Assembly (NCBI RefSeq): GCF_029989365.1
Contig: NZ_JAPRAQ010000027.1
Location: forward strand, 1 to 64,000
Source of the DNA: Bradyrhizobium sp. Arg816
Lineage (GTDB): Bacteria; Pseudomonadota; Alphaproteobacteria; Rhizobiales; Xanthobacteraceae
DNA: 64,000 bases
Direction of reading: 5' to 3'
Each line of letters begins with the position of its first letter. Within the stretch, counting starts at the first letter, position 1. The notes under the pieces are model-generated. The model was not told where the DNA came from. It searched no databases and worked only from the letters and a program-made list of their open reading frames with translations. Of the stretch, positions 24,919-33,081 are shown piece by piece. The position numbers and the translations under genes were made by a program.

Positions 24919-26154
24919 TTAGGCATCGCTTGGCTCGGGCGCCACTCGCGGCGCAATCACTCCGATCCGGGTCCCCTCGCCTGGCTCGCTTTCGAGATTG
25001 ATGCGGCCGCCCAGCCGATTCAAGACGATGTTATGGACGACGTGCAGGCCGAGGCCGATGCTGCCCTGACTGCGACGCGTCGTGAAGAACGGATTGAAGG
25101 CTTGCCGGCGGAGGTCCTCGCTCATGCCGCAGCCATTGTCGGAAATGGTGATCTCGATATCATCCCGGCCGCACGTGCGAATCTCGATGTTGATGCTGCC
25201 GCTCTTGCCGTGCGGAAACGCGTGCACCATCGCGTTCTTAATCAGGTTTGTCACCACCTGTGCGTATGGACCGGGATAGCTGTTCATTGCGAGACCGGGC
25301 TGGCAATCAACATTGAGCGCCAAACCGTTCTTCCGCAATTCCTGCTGTAGACTCGCGGCAACCTGTCGCGTTAGCTCGCCCGGATCGAAGCTGCGGCGCT
25401 CGAGATAGCCTTGATCGACCGCGACCTGCTTGAACGCCTGGATCAATTCGGCCGCGCGGGCGAGATTGTCGGCCAGATGCGTTGATGCGGTCTGAACGAC
25501 CGTGACGAACTCATTCAAGCTCGATCGCTTCAGCCCGCCTCGCGCGACTTCCGCCGCAAACTTTACCGCCTTGCGCTCAAGCGCAGAGGTGACGGTCAGG
25601 CTGGTGCCGACAGGACTGTTGATCTCGTGTGCCACGCCGGCCACCAGCCGTCCGAGAGCCGCGAGCTTCTCCGCCTCGACCAGTGAATCCTGAGCCTCCT
25701 TCAGGCGTTGCAACGCCGCCTCGGCCGCGTCGCGGGCACTGCGGAGCTCGCGTTCGCTGCGCTTGCGTTCGGTGATCTCCTCCGCCGCGACGTTGACGCC
25801 GACGATGTTGCCGTTCGGTCCGCGCTGCGGATGCCAGTAGGTGATCCAGCAGCGCTCGTCATTATAGCCGGGACGCTGGCCATAAACCTCGATCCCGGTG
25901 ACCGGCTCGCCGGTTTCCATGATGGAGCGAACGATGCCCTCGACGGCGGATGCGAGCCCGGGCACGCAATCCCGCACCGTATGCCCGAGATGGCCTTCGA
26001 CCGAGATACCGCAGATCTCGGTGAGGCGCTGGTTGATCTGCAAATAGCGGCAGTCCGGCGAAAGATAAGCAAGCCCGATCGGCGCTGTATCGTAGATCAA
26101 CTGGAGCGCCGGCTGCTTAGGAAACTGCACTTCGCGTACAACGGAAGAACTCAT
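24919..26154 (-). CDS. PAS-domain sensor histidine kinase, soluble
   Basis: 411 residues without membrane segments. PAS domain at about 17-135, a coiled-coil linker (135-165), HisKA box with the phospho-acceptor His176 in AGVAHEINSP, then the ATPase domain with NLIKNAMVHAF (N box), DNGCGM (G1), FFTTRRSQG and GLGLHVVHN (G2). It senses a cytoplasmic signal and should phosphorylate a response regulator, but none is encoded nearby. GAGGGAGAGA precedes the ATG. Divergent from an acyl-CoA dehydrogenase across 352 bp. Confidence 0.93.
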   Translation of the reverse strand: MSSSVVREVQFPKQPALQLIYDTAPIGLAYLSPDCRYLQINQRLTEICGISVEGHLGHTVRDCVPGLASAVEGIVRSIMETGEPVTGIEVYGQRPGYNDERCWITYWHPQRGPNGNIVGVNVAAEEITERKRSERELRSARDAAEAALQRLKEAQDSLVEAEKLAALGRLVAGVAHEINSPVGTSLTVTSALERKAVKFAAEVARGGLKRSSLNEFVTVVQTASTHLADNLARAAELIQAFKQVAVDQGYLERRSFDPGELTRQVAASLQQELRKNGLALNVDCQPGLAMNSYPGPYAQVVTNLIKNAMVHAFPHGKSGSINIEIRTCGRDDIEITISDNGCGMSEDLRRQAFNPFFTTRRSQGSIGLGLHVVHNIVLNRLGGRINLESEPGEGTRIGVIAPRVAPEPSDA

Positions 26155-26229
26155 ATGCTCTCTCCCTCTGCGCGAGCCGGAGGTTAGCCGGTTACAGCGG
26201 CGCGCAAAAGTCCCAATAGCCGCCGGGAA

Positions 26230-26394
26230 TCAGTCCGGAACCGGCCAGAGGAGCCGCGGGTCTGCTGGCGCGCCCCGTCGACCAACCCACATGGTCAGAT
26301 CGCAAGACGCCTGCTGAAGATCTGCGAGCAGGCAGGTCATCCGACTGTCGCCGCCGCGATGCCGAGCTCGCTCAAACAGTGTTTGAAACGTCAT
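26230..26394 (-). CDS. Possible small hypothetical protein
   Basis: An open frame of 54 codons (MTFQTLFERARHRGG...) inside the 352-bp divergent gap between the histidine kinase and an acyl-CoA dehydrogenase. GGAA lies about 9 bases before the ATG. The composition is Arg-rich and mixed, with no domain, signal or membrane segment recognised. It may be chance; the rest of the gap shows nothing beyond the two promoter regions. Confidence 0.22.
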   Translation of the reverse strand: MTFQTLFERARHRGGDSRMTCLLADLQQASCDLTMWVGRRGAPADPRLLWPVPD

Positions 26395-26506
26395 TGCGAT
26401 ATTCCATGAGATGGGATGGCTCGCGTGAAAAAAAGCGCGCTCGCACTTTGCGCGCGCTGCGACTATTCTCCAACCCAACGCGATCTCAGTGACCCCGGGA
26501 GGAACA

Positions 26507-27784
26507 ATGACAAAACACGCCTACATACCCCGCACCACCAACTACACCCTCAATCCCGGCGACGAGCTCAACGATCTCCGCATGTCGGACCAGGTCCGGC
26601 CGCTCTACGATCACGTCAGGAAATTCATCCGCGACACCGTCGAGCCGATGTCGATCGAGTTCACCAAGGCCGGCGAAGGCAAAGAGGATCGCTGGAGCTT
26701 CACCCCGAAGCAGCTCGAGGTGCTCGAGGTCGCCAAGAACAAGGCGAAGAAGGAAGGCCTCTGGAACTTCTTCCTGCCCGACGACGAGACCGGCCAGGGC
26801 CTGAAGAATCTCGACTACGCCTATATCGCCTCCGAACTCGGCAAGAGTCCGCTGGCCTCCGAGACGATGAACTGCTCGGCGCCCGACACCGGCAACATGG
26901 AAGTGCTGGAGCGCGTCGGCACCAAGGAGCAGAAGGAGAAGTGGCTGAAGCCGCTGATGAACGGCGAGATCCGCTCAGCCTATGTCATGACCGAGCCGAA
27001 CGTCGCCTCCTCCGACGCCAAGAACATTTCGACGACCGCAAAGCTCGTCGGCGACGAATGGGTCATCAACGGCGAGAAGTACTACATCTCCGGCGTCGGC
27101 GATCCCCGCTGCAAGATCCTAATCGTGATGGTGAAGACCAATCCGGATGCGGCGCCGAGCAAGCAGCAGTCGCAGATCCTGGTGCCGCGCGACACGCCCG
27201 GCGTCGAGGTGCTCGGGCCCATGTACGTGTTCGGCCAGGATCACGCCCCACGCGGCCACATGCACATGCGCTTCAACAACGTCCGTGTGCCCAAGGAAAA
27301 CATGCTGCTGGGCGAAGGCCGCGGCTTCGAGATCTCGCAGCTCCGCCTCGGCCCGGGCCGCATCCATCATTGCATGCGCACCATCGGCAAGGCCGAGAAG
27401 GCGCTGGATCTGATGGTGCAGCGTGGCCTCACCCGTGAGGCGTTCGGCAAGAAGATCGCCCATCTCGGCGGCAACATGCAGATCATCGCGCAGGCGCGCT
27501 GCGAGATCGAGGCGATGCGGCTGATGGTGCTGAAGGCCGCCAAGGCCATGGACGTGCTCGGCAACAAGGAGGCCCGCGTCTGGGTCTCCATGGTCAAGGC
27601 CATGGTGCCGGAGCGCGCCTGCAAGATCATCGACCAGTCGATCCAGATGCACGGCGCCACCGGCATCTCGCACTGGACCCCGCTCGCGGAGATGTACCAG
27701 GACGTCCGCCACCTGCGCTTCGCCGACGGCCCGGACGAGGTTCACTGGATGGTGGTGGGACGCCACGAGCTGAGCATGGCGTGA
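26507..27784 (+). CDS. Acyl-CoA dehydrogenase (ACAD10/11-like)
   Basis: 425 residues. YVMTEPNVASSDAKN in the middle domain and EKYYISGVGDP bind FAD and substrate; the C-terminal part has REAFGKKIAHLGG, IQMHGATGISHW and ADGPDEVHWM, where an Asp replaces the Glu found in the other acyl-CoA dehydrogenase of this window. ADGPDEVH ends are typical of ACAD10/11-like enzymes, whose partners are APH-like kinases, and such a kinase is encoded at 21638-22624. GGGAGGA is 5 bases before the ATG. Confidence 0.93.
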   Translation: MTKHAYIPRTTNYTLNPGDELNDLRMSDQVRPLYDHVRKFIRDTVEPMSIEFTKAGEGKEDRWSFTPKQLEVLEVAKNKAKKEGLWNFFLPDDETGQGLKNLDYAYIASELGKSPLASETMNCSAPDTGNMEVLERVGTKEQKEKWLKPLMNGEIRSAYVMTEPNVASSDAKNISTTAKLVGDEWVINGEKYYISGVGDPRCKILIVMVKTNPDAAPSKQQSQILVPRDTPGVEVLGPMYVFGQDHAPRGHMHMRFNNVRVPKENMLLGEGRGFEISQLRLGPGRIHHCMRTIGKAEKALDLMVQRGLTREAFGKKIAHLGGNMQIIAQARCEIEAMRLMVLKAAKAMDVLGNKEARVWVSMVKAMVPERACKIIDQSIQMHGATGISHWTPLAEMYQDVRHLRFADGPDEVHWMVVGRHELSMA

Positions 27785-27792
27785 AGACTCTC

Positions 27793-27950
27793 TCCTCTCC
27801 CTCTCCCCGTTCTTACGGGGAGAGGGTTGGGGTGAGGGGCCTCTCTCCACACATGAGATCATCGAGGGACCTGTACCCCGTTACCCGAATTCGATCTGCG
27901 ATCGAATTCGACCTCTCCCCGCATCCGCCTTCGCTAAAGCTTCGGCGGAC
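27793..27950. repeat. Intergenic inverted repeat, family B, copy 2
   Basis: Outer parts CCTCTCCCTCTCCCCG, TTCTTACGGGGAGAGGG and GGGGTGAGGGG match the copy at 5595-5732. The inner palindrome here is CGAATTCGATCTGCGATCGAATTCG, and a further small hairpin CCGCCTTCGC...GCTTCGGCGG closes the element. Confidence 0.87.
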
Positions 27951-27980
27951 ATGGGCGCGGCGACAACTCACGGAGCCACC

Positions 27981-28598
27981 ATGGAATACGCCGCCAGCGA
28001 GCTGACGCCACGCGAGCGCTACAAGGTGCTGACGTCATTCATCCTGCCGCGGCCGATCGCGTGGGTGACCTCGGTCGGGCCGACCGGAATCGTCAACGCC
28101 GCGCCGTTCAGCTTCTTCAACGCCTTCTGCGAAGATCCGCCGCTGTGCATGTTCGCGGCGAACCGCAAGCCCAACGGCCAAGACAAGGACACGTTTCTCA
28201 ACATCCAGCGCACCGGCGAGTTCGTGGTCAACCTCGCCGACGAGCCGCTGGCGAAGGTCATGCACGAGAGCAGCGGAGATTTTCCGCCCGAAATCGGCGA
28301 GCCCGACTATCTCGGGCTGAAGCTCGCGCCCTCGACCAGGATCGCCGTGCCGCGGCTCGCCGACACGCCCTGGGCGATGGAGTGCAAGCTCTGGAAGATG
28401 ATCGACGTCAACGACGATCGCCGGCTGATCATGGGCGAAGGCGTCCACTTCCATATCCGCGACGAGCTGTGGGACGACAAGGCAATGCGGGTGCACATGG
28501 ACCGCTATCACCCGATCGGCCGCATGTTCGCAGATCGCTACTGCCGCACGGATGATCGCGTGGTGTTTCCGGCCGCGGAGGGGGCGAAGGGGAAGTAG
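27981..28598 (+). CDS. Flavin reductase-like, FMN-binding split-barrel protein
   Basis: 205 residues of the flavin reductase domain family: LPRPIAWVTSVGPTG near 27-41, NAAPFSFFNAF, and GEFVVNLADEPL. Such proteins bind FMN and either reduce free flavin with NAD(P)H for a monooxygenase or use it in their own reactions. It follows the acyl-CoA dehydrogenase and a repeat on the same strand. CGGAG precedes the ATG at 27981 by 5-6 bases. A partner monooxygenase is not identified. Confidence 0.87.
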   Translation: MEYAASELTPRERYKVLTSFILPRPIAWVTSVGPTGIVNAAPFSFFNAFCEDPPLCMFAANRKPNGQDKDTFLNIQRTGEFVVNLADEPLAKVMHESSGDFPPEIGEPDYLGLKLAPSTRIAVPRLADTPWAMECKLWKMIDVNDDRRLIMGEGVHFHIRDELWDDKAMRVHMDRYHPIGRMFADRYCRTDDRVVFPAAEGAKGK

Positions 28599-28603
28599 GC
28601 CGC

Positions 28604-28725
28604 GTAGGGTGGGCAAAGGCGCGCACTTCGCGCGACGTGCCCACCATTTCTCGCGCGGGACGAAGATGGTGGGCACGCATCCGCCCTCGCTCTGCGAGCG
28701 ACGGCAGATGCTTTGCCCACCCTAC
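28604..28725. repeat. Intergenic inverted repeat, family F, copy 2
   Basis: GTAGGGTGGGCAAAGGCGC at the left and GCTTTGCCCACCCTAC at the right, with inner CGTGCCCACCA and TGGTGGGCACG arms. It fills the gap between the converging flavin reductase and GST genes. Confidence 0.88.
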
Positions 28726-28735
28726 AACGACAGCA

Positions 28736-29617
28736 CTACGTCGCGGCCGGCTCGCCGATCTTGTCCTGGGTCTTGGTGTCGAAATCGCCGGCGTCGTGCC
28801 GCTCGTGGAGCTGGCTGGCGGGATCGCCGGAGACGCGGTTGACCATGCGGCCGCGCTTGACGGCCGGGCGCTTGGCGATCTGGTCGGTCCAGCGCTGCAC
28901 GTGCTTGTAGTCCTGCACCGACAGGAATTCGCCGGCGCCATAGACCAGCCCCTTGGCGAGCGCGCCGTACCAGGGCCACACCGCGATGTCGGCGATGGTG
29001 TACTCAAGGCCCGCGAGGTACTCGTTGTCGGCGAGGCGCCGGTCGAGCACGTCGAGCTGGCGCTTGACCTCCATCGCAAAGCGGTCGATGGCGTATTCGA
29101 TCTTGGTCGGCGCGTAGGCATAGAAGTGACCAAAACCGCCGCCGAGATAGGGCGCGCTGCCCATCTGCCAGAACAGCCAGGACATCGCTTCGGTGCGGCT
29201 CTTGATGTCCTTCGGCAGGAAGGCGCCGAACTTCTCGGCGAGGTAGACCAGGATCGAGCCGGACTCGAACACCCTGACAGGCTCGGGACCGGACCGGTCC
29301 ACCAGCGCGGGAATTTTCGAGTTCGGGTTGATGTCGACAAAGCCGCTGCCGAACTGGTCGCCATTGCCGATCCTGATCAGCCAGGCATCGTATTCGGCGC
29401 CCTTGTGGCCGAGCGCCAGCAGTTCCTCCAGCATCACCGTGACCTTCACGCCATTCGGCGTCGCCAGCGAATAGAGCTGGAAGGGATGCTTGCCGACCGG
29501 CAGCTCCTTGTCGTGGGTGGGACCGGCGATGGGCCGGTTGATGCTGGCGAACTGCCCGCCATTCTCCTTGTTCCAGGTCCAGACTTTGGGCGGCACGTAG
29601 GCGGGGGCGTCGGTCAT
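28736..29617 (-). CDS. yghU: YghU-type glutathione transferase / disulfide-bond oxidoreductase
   Basis: 293 residues. The N-terminal lead WTWNKENGGQFASINRP and GPTHDKELPVGKHP (about 14-48), then the thioredoxin-like PNGVKVTVMLEELL and NPNSKIPAL, are diagnostic of YghU/YfcG-class GSTs that bind two glutathiones and reduce disulfides or peroxides. The C-terminal helical domain carries YTIADIAVWPW. The ATG at 29617 opens MTDAPAYVPP; an upstream extension was rejected. No operon partner. Confidence 0.92.
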   Translation of the reverse strand: MTDAPAYVPPKVWTWNKENGGQFASINRPIAGPTHDKELPVGKHPFQLYSLATPNGVKVTVMLEELLALGHKGAEYDAWLIRIGNGDQFGSGFVDINPNSKIPALVDRSGPEPVRVFESGSILVYLAEKFGAFLPKDIKSRTEAMSWLFWQMGSAPYLGGGFGHFYAYAPTKIEYAIDRFAMEVKRQLDVLDRRLADNEYLAGLEYTIADIAVWPWYGALAKGLVYGAGEFLSVQDYKHVQRWTDQIAKRPAVKRGRMVNRVSGDPASQLHERHDAGDFDTKTQDKIGEPAAT

Positions 29618-29738
29618 GCGGGGGCTCCGGCGAAAAGATGCGCCTGCATTAATTAGCCCGCGAATGGCCGATGGCAAGGGTACCAAAATGCATTGCCCGG
29701 CTGGGCAACTCTACTTTTCGTCATGGCAAGCCCTCCCC

Positions 29739-29847
29739 TGTCATTCCGGGGCGCCCGCAGGGCGAGCCCGGAATCCATCGGGCCGCGGAAATGCTCGAAG
29801 AGATGGATTCCGGGCTCGCGCCAGGTGGCGCGCCCCGGAATGACAGC
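29739..29847. repeat. Intergenic inverted repeat, family E-like
   Basis: TGTCATTCCGGGGCGCCCGCAGGGCGAGCCCGGAATCCAT and its inverse ATGGATTCCGGGCTCGC...GCGCCCCGGAATGACA form a nearly complete long hairpin. The ends resemble family E at 21131 and 44914. It ends two bases before the stop of the Baeyer-Villiger gene. Confidence 0.88.
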
Positions 29848-29849
29848 CT

Positions 29850-31523
29850 CTATGACGCAGCCGCCGTCAGCCCCTGCCCGGCCCGACCCAGCAAAAATCC
29901 CTCATATCCCTTCGCCGCGACCTCGTCGCAGATCCGGCGGTAGACGCCGACGCCACCGATATAGGGCATGAAGATGCGCGGCTTGCCTGGAATGTTGGCG
30001 CCCATGTACCAGGAATTGGCCTGCGGATAGAGCGTGCCGTGGGCGACCTCGTTGACATGGGCGACCCACTTGTCCTCGGCCTCCCCGCTCGCCTCCATGG
30101 TGGCAACACCCTGCCTGCGCATGTGGACGAGGCAATCGGCGATCCAGTCGACATGCTGCTCGATCGAGACGATCATGTTCGAGAGCACCGACGGACTGCC
30201 GGGCCCGGTGATGATGAAGAGGTTCGGAAAGCCCGCGCTCATCAGCCCGAGATAGGTCTTTGGGCCTTCCGCCCACTTCTCGTTCAGCGTCCGTCCGCCC
30301 GGGCCACTGATGTCGATCTTCGCGACTGATCCGGTCATGGCGTCGAAGCCCGTCGCCATCACCAGCGCGTCGACCTCGTGGTCCTTGCCTGCGACGCGCA
30401 CGGCATTCGCCGTGATCTCCTCAATCGGATTGGTCTTGATGTCGACCAGCGAGACGTTCGGCCGGTTGAAGGTCGCGAAATACTCCGTATCGATGCAGAT
30501 CCGCTTGGTGCCGATCGGATGGCTGTTCGGCTGCAGCAGCTTCGCGGTTTCGGGGTCCTTCACGATCTCGGCGATCTTGCCGCGCACGAAGTTCGCCGCG
30601 GTATCGTTCGCGGATCGCTCGAGGCCGAGATTGTTGTAGACATACATGAAGGTGAGCCCGCCGCGCTCCCAGCGCGCCGAATATTTGCCATTCCTGGTCT
30701 CGTCGCTGTCGTCGAGTGCGCCGCGATCGGGCTGCTCGGCGAAAATGCCGTTGCGCGCGACTTCGCGGGCGAAGCGGCGGATCTCCGGATAGGTGTTGCG
30801 GACGTTGCTGCGTTCTTCGTCGGTCAGCGCGGCGTTGCGCGCGGGAATCGAAAAATTCGCCGTGCGCTGAAACACGGTGAGATGTCTCGCCTGCTCGGCA
30901 ATGATGGGGGCCGACTGGATACCCGATGAACCAGTCCCGATGAGGCCGACGCGCTGACCGGTGAAATCGACCGGTTCATGCGGCCAGCTGCCGGTGTGGT
31001 AGACAGGTCCCTTGAAGCTCTCGAGGCCCTTGATGTCGGGCCTGCGCGCGTTCGAGAGGCAGCCGGTCGCAAGCACGATGAACTGGGCCTCAACCGTCAA
31101 GCCGTCAGACGTCGTCACCGACCAGCACTGCGCGCCCGTGTCGAATACCGCGCGCTCGACGCGGGTGTCGAACTGGATGTCGCGGCGAAGATCAAAACGG
31201 TCGGCAACGTGGTTGGCGTAGTTCAGTATCTCCGGCTGCGGCGCGTAGCGCTCGCTCCAGTCCCACTCCTGCTGAAGCTCTTCCGAGAACGAATAGGAAT
31301 ACTGCATGCTCTCGACATCGCAGCGCGCGCCGGGATAGCGATTCCAGTACCAGGTGCCGCCGACGCCACCACCCTGCTCATAGACGCGCGCCGAGAAGCC
31401 AAGACCGCGCAGACGGTGCAGCATGTACATGCCGGCAAAGCCCGCGCCGACGACGACCACGTCGTAGGCTTTCACGGTTTGGGCCTTCACGGTTCGGACC
31501 GGACTCGCTTGCGCTGACGACAT
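29850..31523 (-). CDS. Flavin-containing Baeyer-Villiger monooxygenase
   Basis: 557 residues. Two dinucleotide folds: GAGFAG at 26-31 for FAD and GTGSSG near 194-199 for NADPH. Between them lies the Baeyer-Villiger fingerprint FxGxxxHxxxWP (Phe170 to Pro181). GGTWYWNRYPGARCD is also typical of cyclohexanone-monooxygenase-like enzymes, which insert oxygen next to a ketone to give an ester or lactone. GAGGGAGCG lies upstream of the ATG. It diverges from a nitronate monooxygenase gene. Ketone substrate unknown. Confidence 0.92.
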   Translation of the reverse strand: MSSAQASPVRTVKAQTVKAYDVVVVGAGFAGMYMLHRLRGLGFSARVYEQGGGVGGTWYWNRYPGARCDVESMQYSYSFSEELQQEWDWSERYAPQPEILNYANHVADRFDLRRDIQFDTRVERAVFDTGAQCWSVTTSDGLTVEAQFIVLATGCLSNARRPDIKGLESFKGPVYHTGSWPHEPVDFTGQRVGLIGTGSSGIQSAPIIAEQARHLTVFQRTANFSIPARNAALTDEERSNVRNTYPEIRRFAREVARNGIFAEQPDRGALDDSDETRNGKYSARWERGGLTFMYVYNNLGLERSANDTAANFVRGKIAEIVKDPETAKLLQPNSHPIGTKRICIDTEYFATFNRPNVSLVDIKTNPIEEITANAVRVAGKDHEVDALVMATGFDAMTGSVAKIDISGPGGRTLNEKWAEGPKTYLGLMSAGFPNLFIITGPGSPSVLSNMIVSIEQHVDWIADCLVHMRRQGVATMEASGEAEDKWVAHVNEVAHGTLYPQANSWYMGANIPGKPRIFMPYIGGVGVYRRICDEVAAKGYEGFLLGRAGQGLTAAAS

Positions 31524-31778
31524 CGGTTGGCGCTCCCTCGCTGTTTTCTCTTTGTTTGAGCCAGCATTCTCACAGACCCACAAAAGCGCAAGAGGCAAAT
31601 CGGCGGGCTCCGGTCGGTTTATTTTGTGCAGCGGAATGGCTCATCCGCCGCGTGGCGTCTGCACGCAAGATGCGCGGCCAAATCCGGATTGGCATCGCTA
31701 GCGACGATGGGCTAGCGTCGAAGCGCCTTCGCTCGAGCAAAGCAACAACAGCAACGCGACGGCTGCCGGGAGAGAGCC

Positions 31779-32912
31779 ATGAAATCGCCGATCTGCGACA
31801 TGCTGGGCATCGAGTTCCCGCTGCTCGCATTCAGCCATTGCCGCGACGTCGTTGCCGCCGTCAGCCGCGCCGGCGGCTTTGGCGTGTTGGGTGCCACCGT
31901 GCACACGCCTGACACGCTCGAGCGCGAGCTGAAATGGATTGACGAGCATGTCGACGGCAAGCCCTACGGCATCGACGTGCTGATCCCCGAAAACATCTCG
32001 ACCGCAGGCGAGAAGGACGTCACCTGGAAGAGCCTGGAGGCGCGCGTGCCGCAGGAGCATCGCGCCTACACGCGCGACCTCTTGAAAAAATACGATATTG
32101 AGTTGACGACAGGTGATGTGGCCGACAACCAGCCGCAACCGTTCGACGCGAAGACGGCACTTCAGCTGCTCGAGGTCTCCTTCAACCATCCGATCCGATT
32201 GATCGCCAACGCGCTCGGCGTGCCGCCGAAGGCGATGATCGAGATGGGCAGGAAGCACGGCGTGCCGGTTGCCGCCCTCGTCGGCGCCAAGGAGCATGCA
32301 TTGCGGCAGGTTGCGGCCGGCGTCGACATTCTCGTGGTGCAGGGCACCGAGGCCGGCGGGCATTGCGGCGAGGTCTCCACCCTGGTGCTGGTGCCGGAGG
32401 TGATCAAGGCGATCAAGAACATCCGCGACGTGCCGGTGCTCGCGGCCGGCGGCATCATGACGGGACGGCAGATGGCCGCCTGCATGGCGATGGGCGCGGC
32501 CGGCGCCTGGACCGGTTCGGTATGGCTCGCCACCGTCGAGGCCGAGACCACGGAGATTTTTCGCGAGAAGATGATTGCGGCGTCCTCGCGCGACGCGATC
32601 CGTTCGAAGGGGCGCACGGGAAAGCCGGCCCGGCAACTTCGCTCGGTCTGGACCGATGCCTGGGATCGTGCGCCGGAAAGCCCCGGCGCGCTGCCGATGC
32701 CGCTGCAAAGCGTCATCAGCCGCGACGCCTTCAACGCGATCGATCGCGCAGCCGCAAGCGGCAACGCCAAGGCGCGCGATCTCGTCAGCTATTTCGTCGG
32801 CCAGGGCGTCGGCCTGATCGACAGCGTGAAGTCGGCGGGCGCGGTGGTGCAGGAGTTCAAGGAAGAGTTCGCCGAAGCCGTCGAGCACATGAATGCGCTG
32901 GTGGCGGAGTGA
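31779..32912 (+). CDS. Nitronate monooxygenase family flavoprotein
   Basis: 377 residues, FMN-binding TIM barrel of the NPD/NMO family. MLGIEFPLLAFSH and SRAGGFGVLGA at the start, QGTEAGGHCGE with the active-site His near 196, and VLAAGGIMTGRQM for the phosphate site. Members oxidise alkyl nitronates such as propionate-3-nitronate; others in the family act on acyl-CoA. A GGGAGAGAG site precedes the ATG. The 255-bp divergent region with the Baeyer-Villiger gene may carry shared control. Confidence 0.87.
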   Translation: MKSPICDMLGIEFPLLAFSHCRDVVAAVSRAGGFGVLGATVHTPDTLERELKWIDEHVDGKPYGIDVLIPENISTAGEKDVTWKSLEARVPQEHRAYTRDLLKKYDIELTTGDVADNQPQPFDAKTALQLLEVSFNHPIRLIANALGVPPKAMIEMGRKHGVPVAALVGAKEHALRQVAAGVDILVVQGTEAGGHCGEVSTLVLVPEVIKAIKNIRDVPVLAAGGIMTGRQMAACMAMGAAGAWTGSVWLATVEAETTEIFREKMIAASSRDAIRSKGRTGKPARQLRSVWTDAWDRAPESPGALPMPLQSVISRDAFNAIDRAAASGNAKARDLVSYFVGQGVGLIDSVKSAGAVVQEFKEEFAEAVEHMNALVAE

Positions 32913-32924
32913 TTGGTGTGTGCG

Positions 32925-33047
32925 GCTCATCCTTCGAGGCTCGCCAAGCGCCGCAAGCGTCGCTCGGCTCGCACCTCAGGATGACGCTTCCTCCGTAGCC
33001 GTCACCCTGAGGTGGCCGCTTCTTCAGCGGCCCTCGAAGGGCGACGG
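32925..33047. repeat. Intergenic inverted repeat, family G-like
   Basis: CTCATCCTTCGAGGCTCGCC and CGCACCTCAGGATGACG, followed by CACCCTGAGGTGGCCGCTTCTTCAGCGGCCCTCGAAGG with its own hairpin. Two units appear joined. It lies between the nitronate monooxygenase gene and the thiolase-like gene. Confidence 0.7.
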
Positions 33048-33081
33048 CGTGACCAAGATCTGAAACGTGAAGCAAGAAGAA

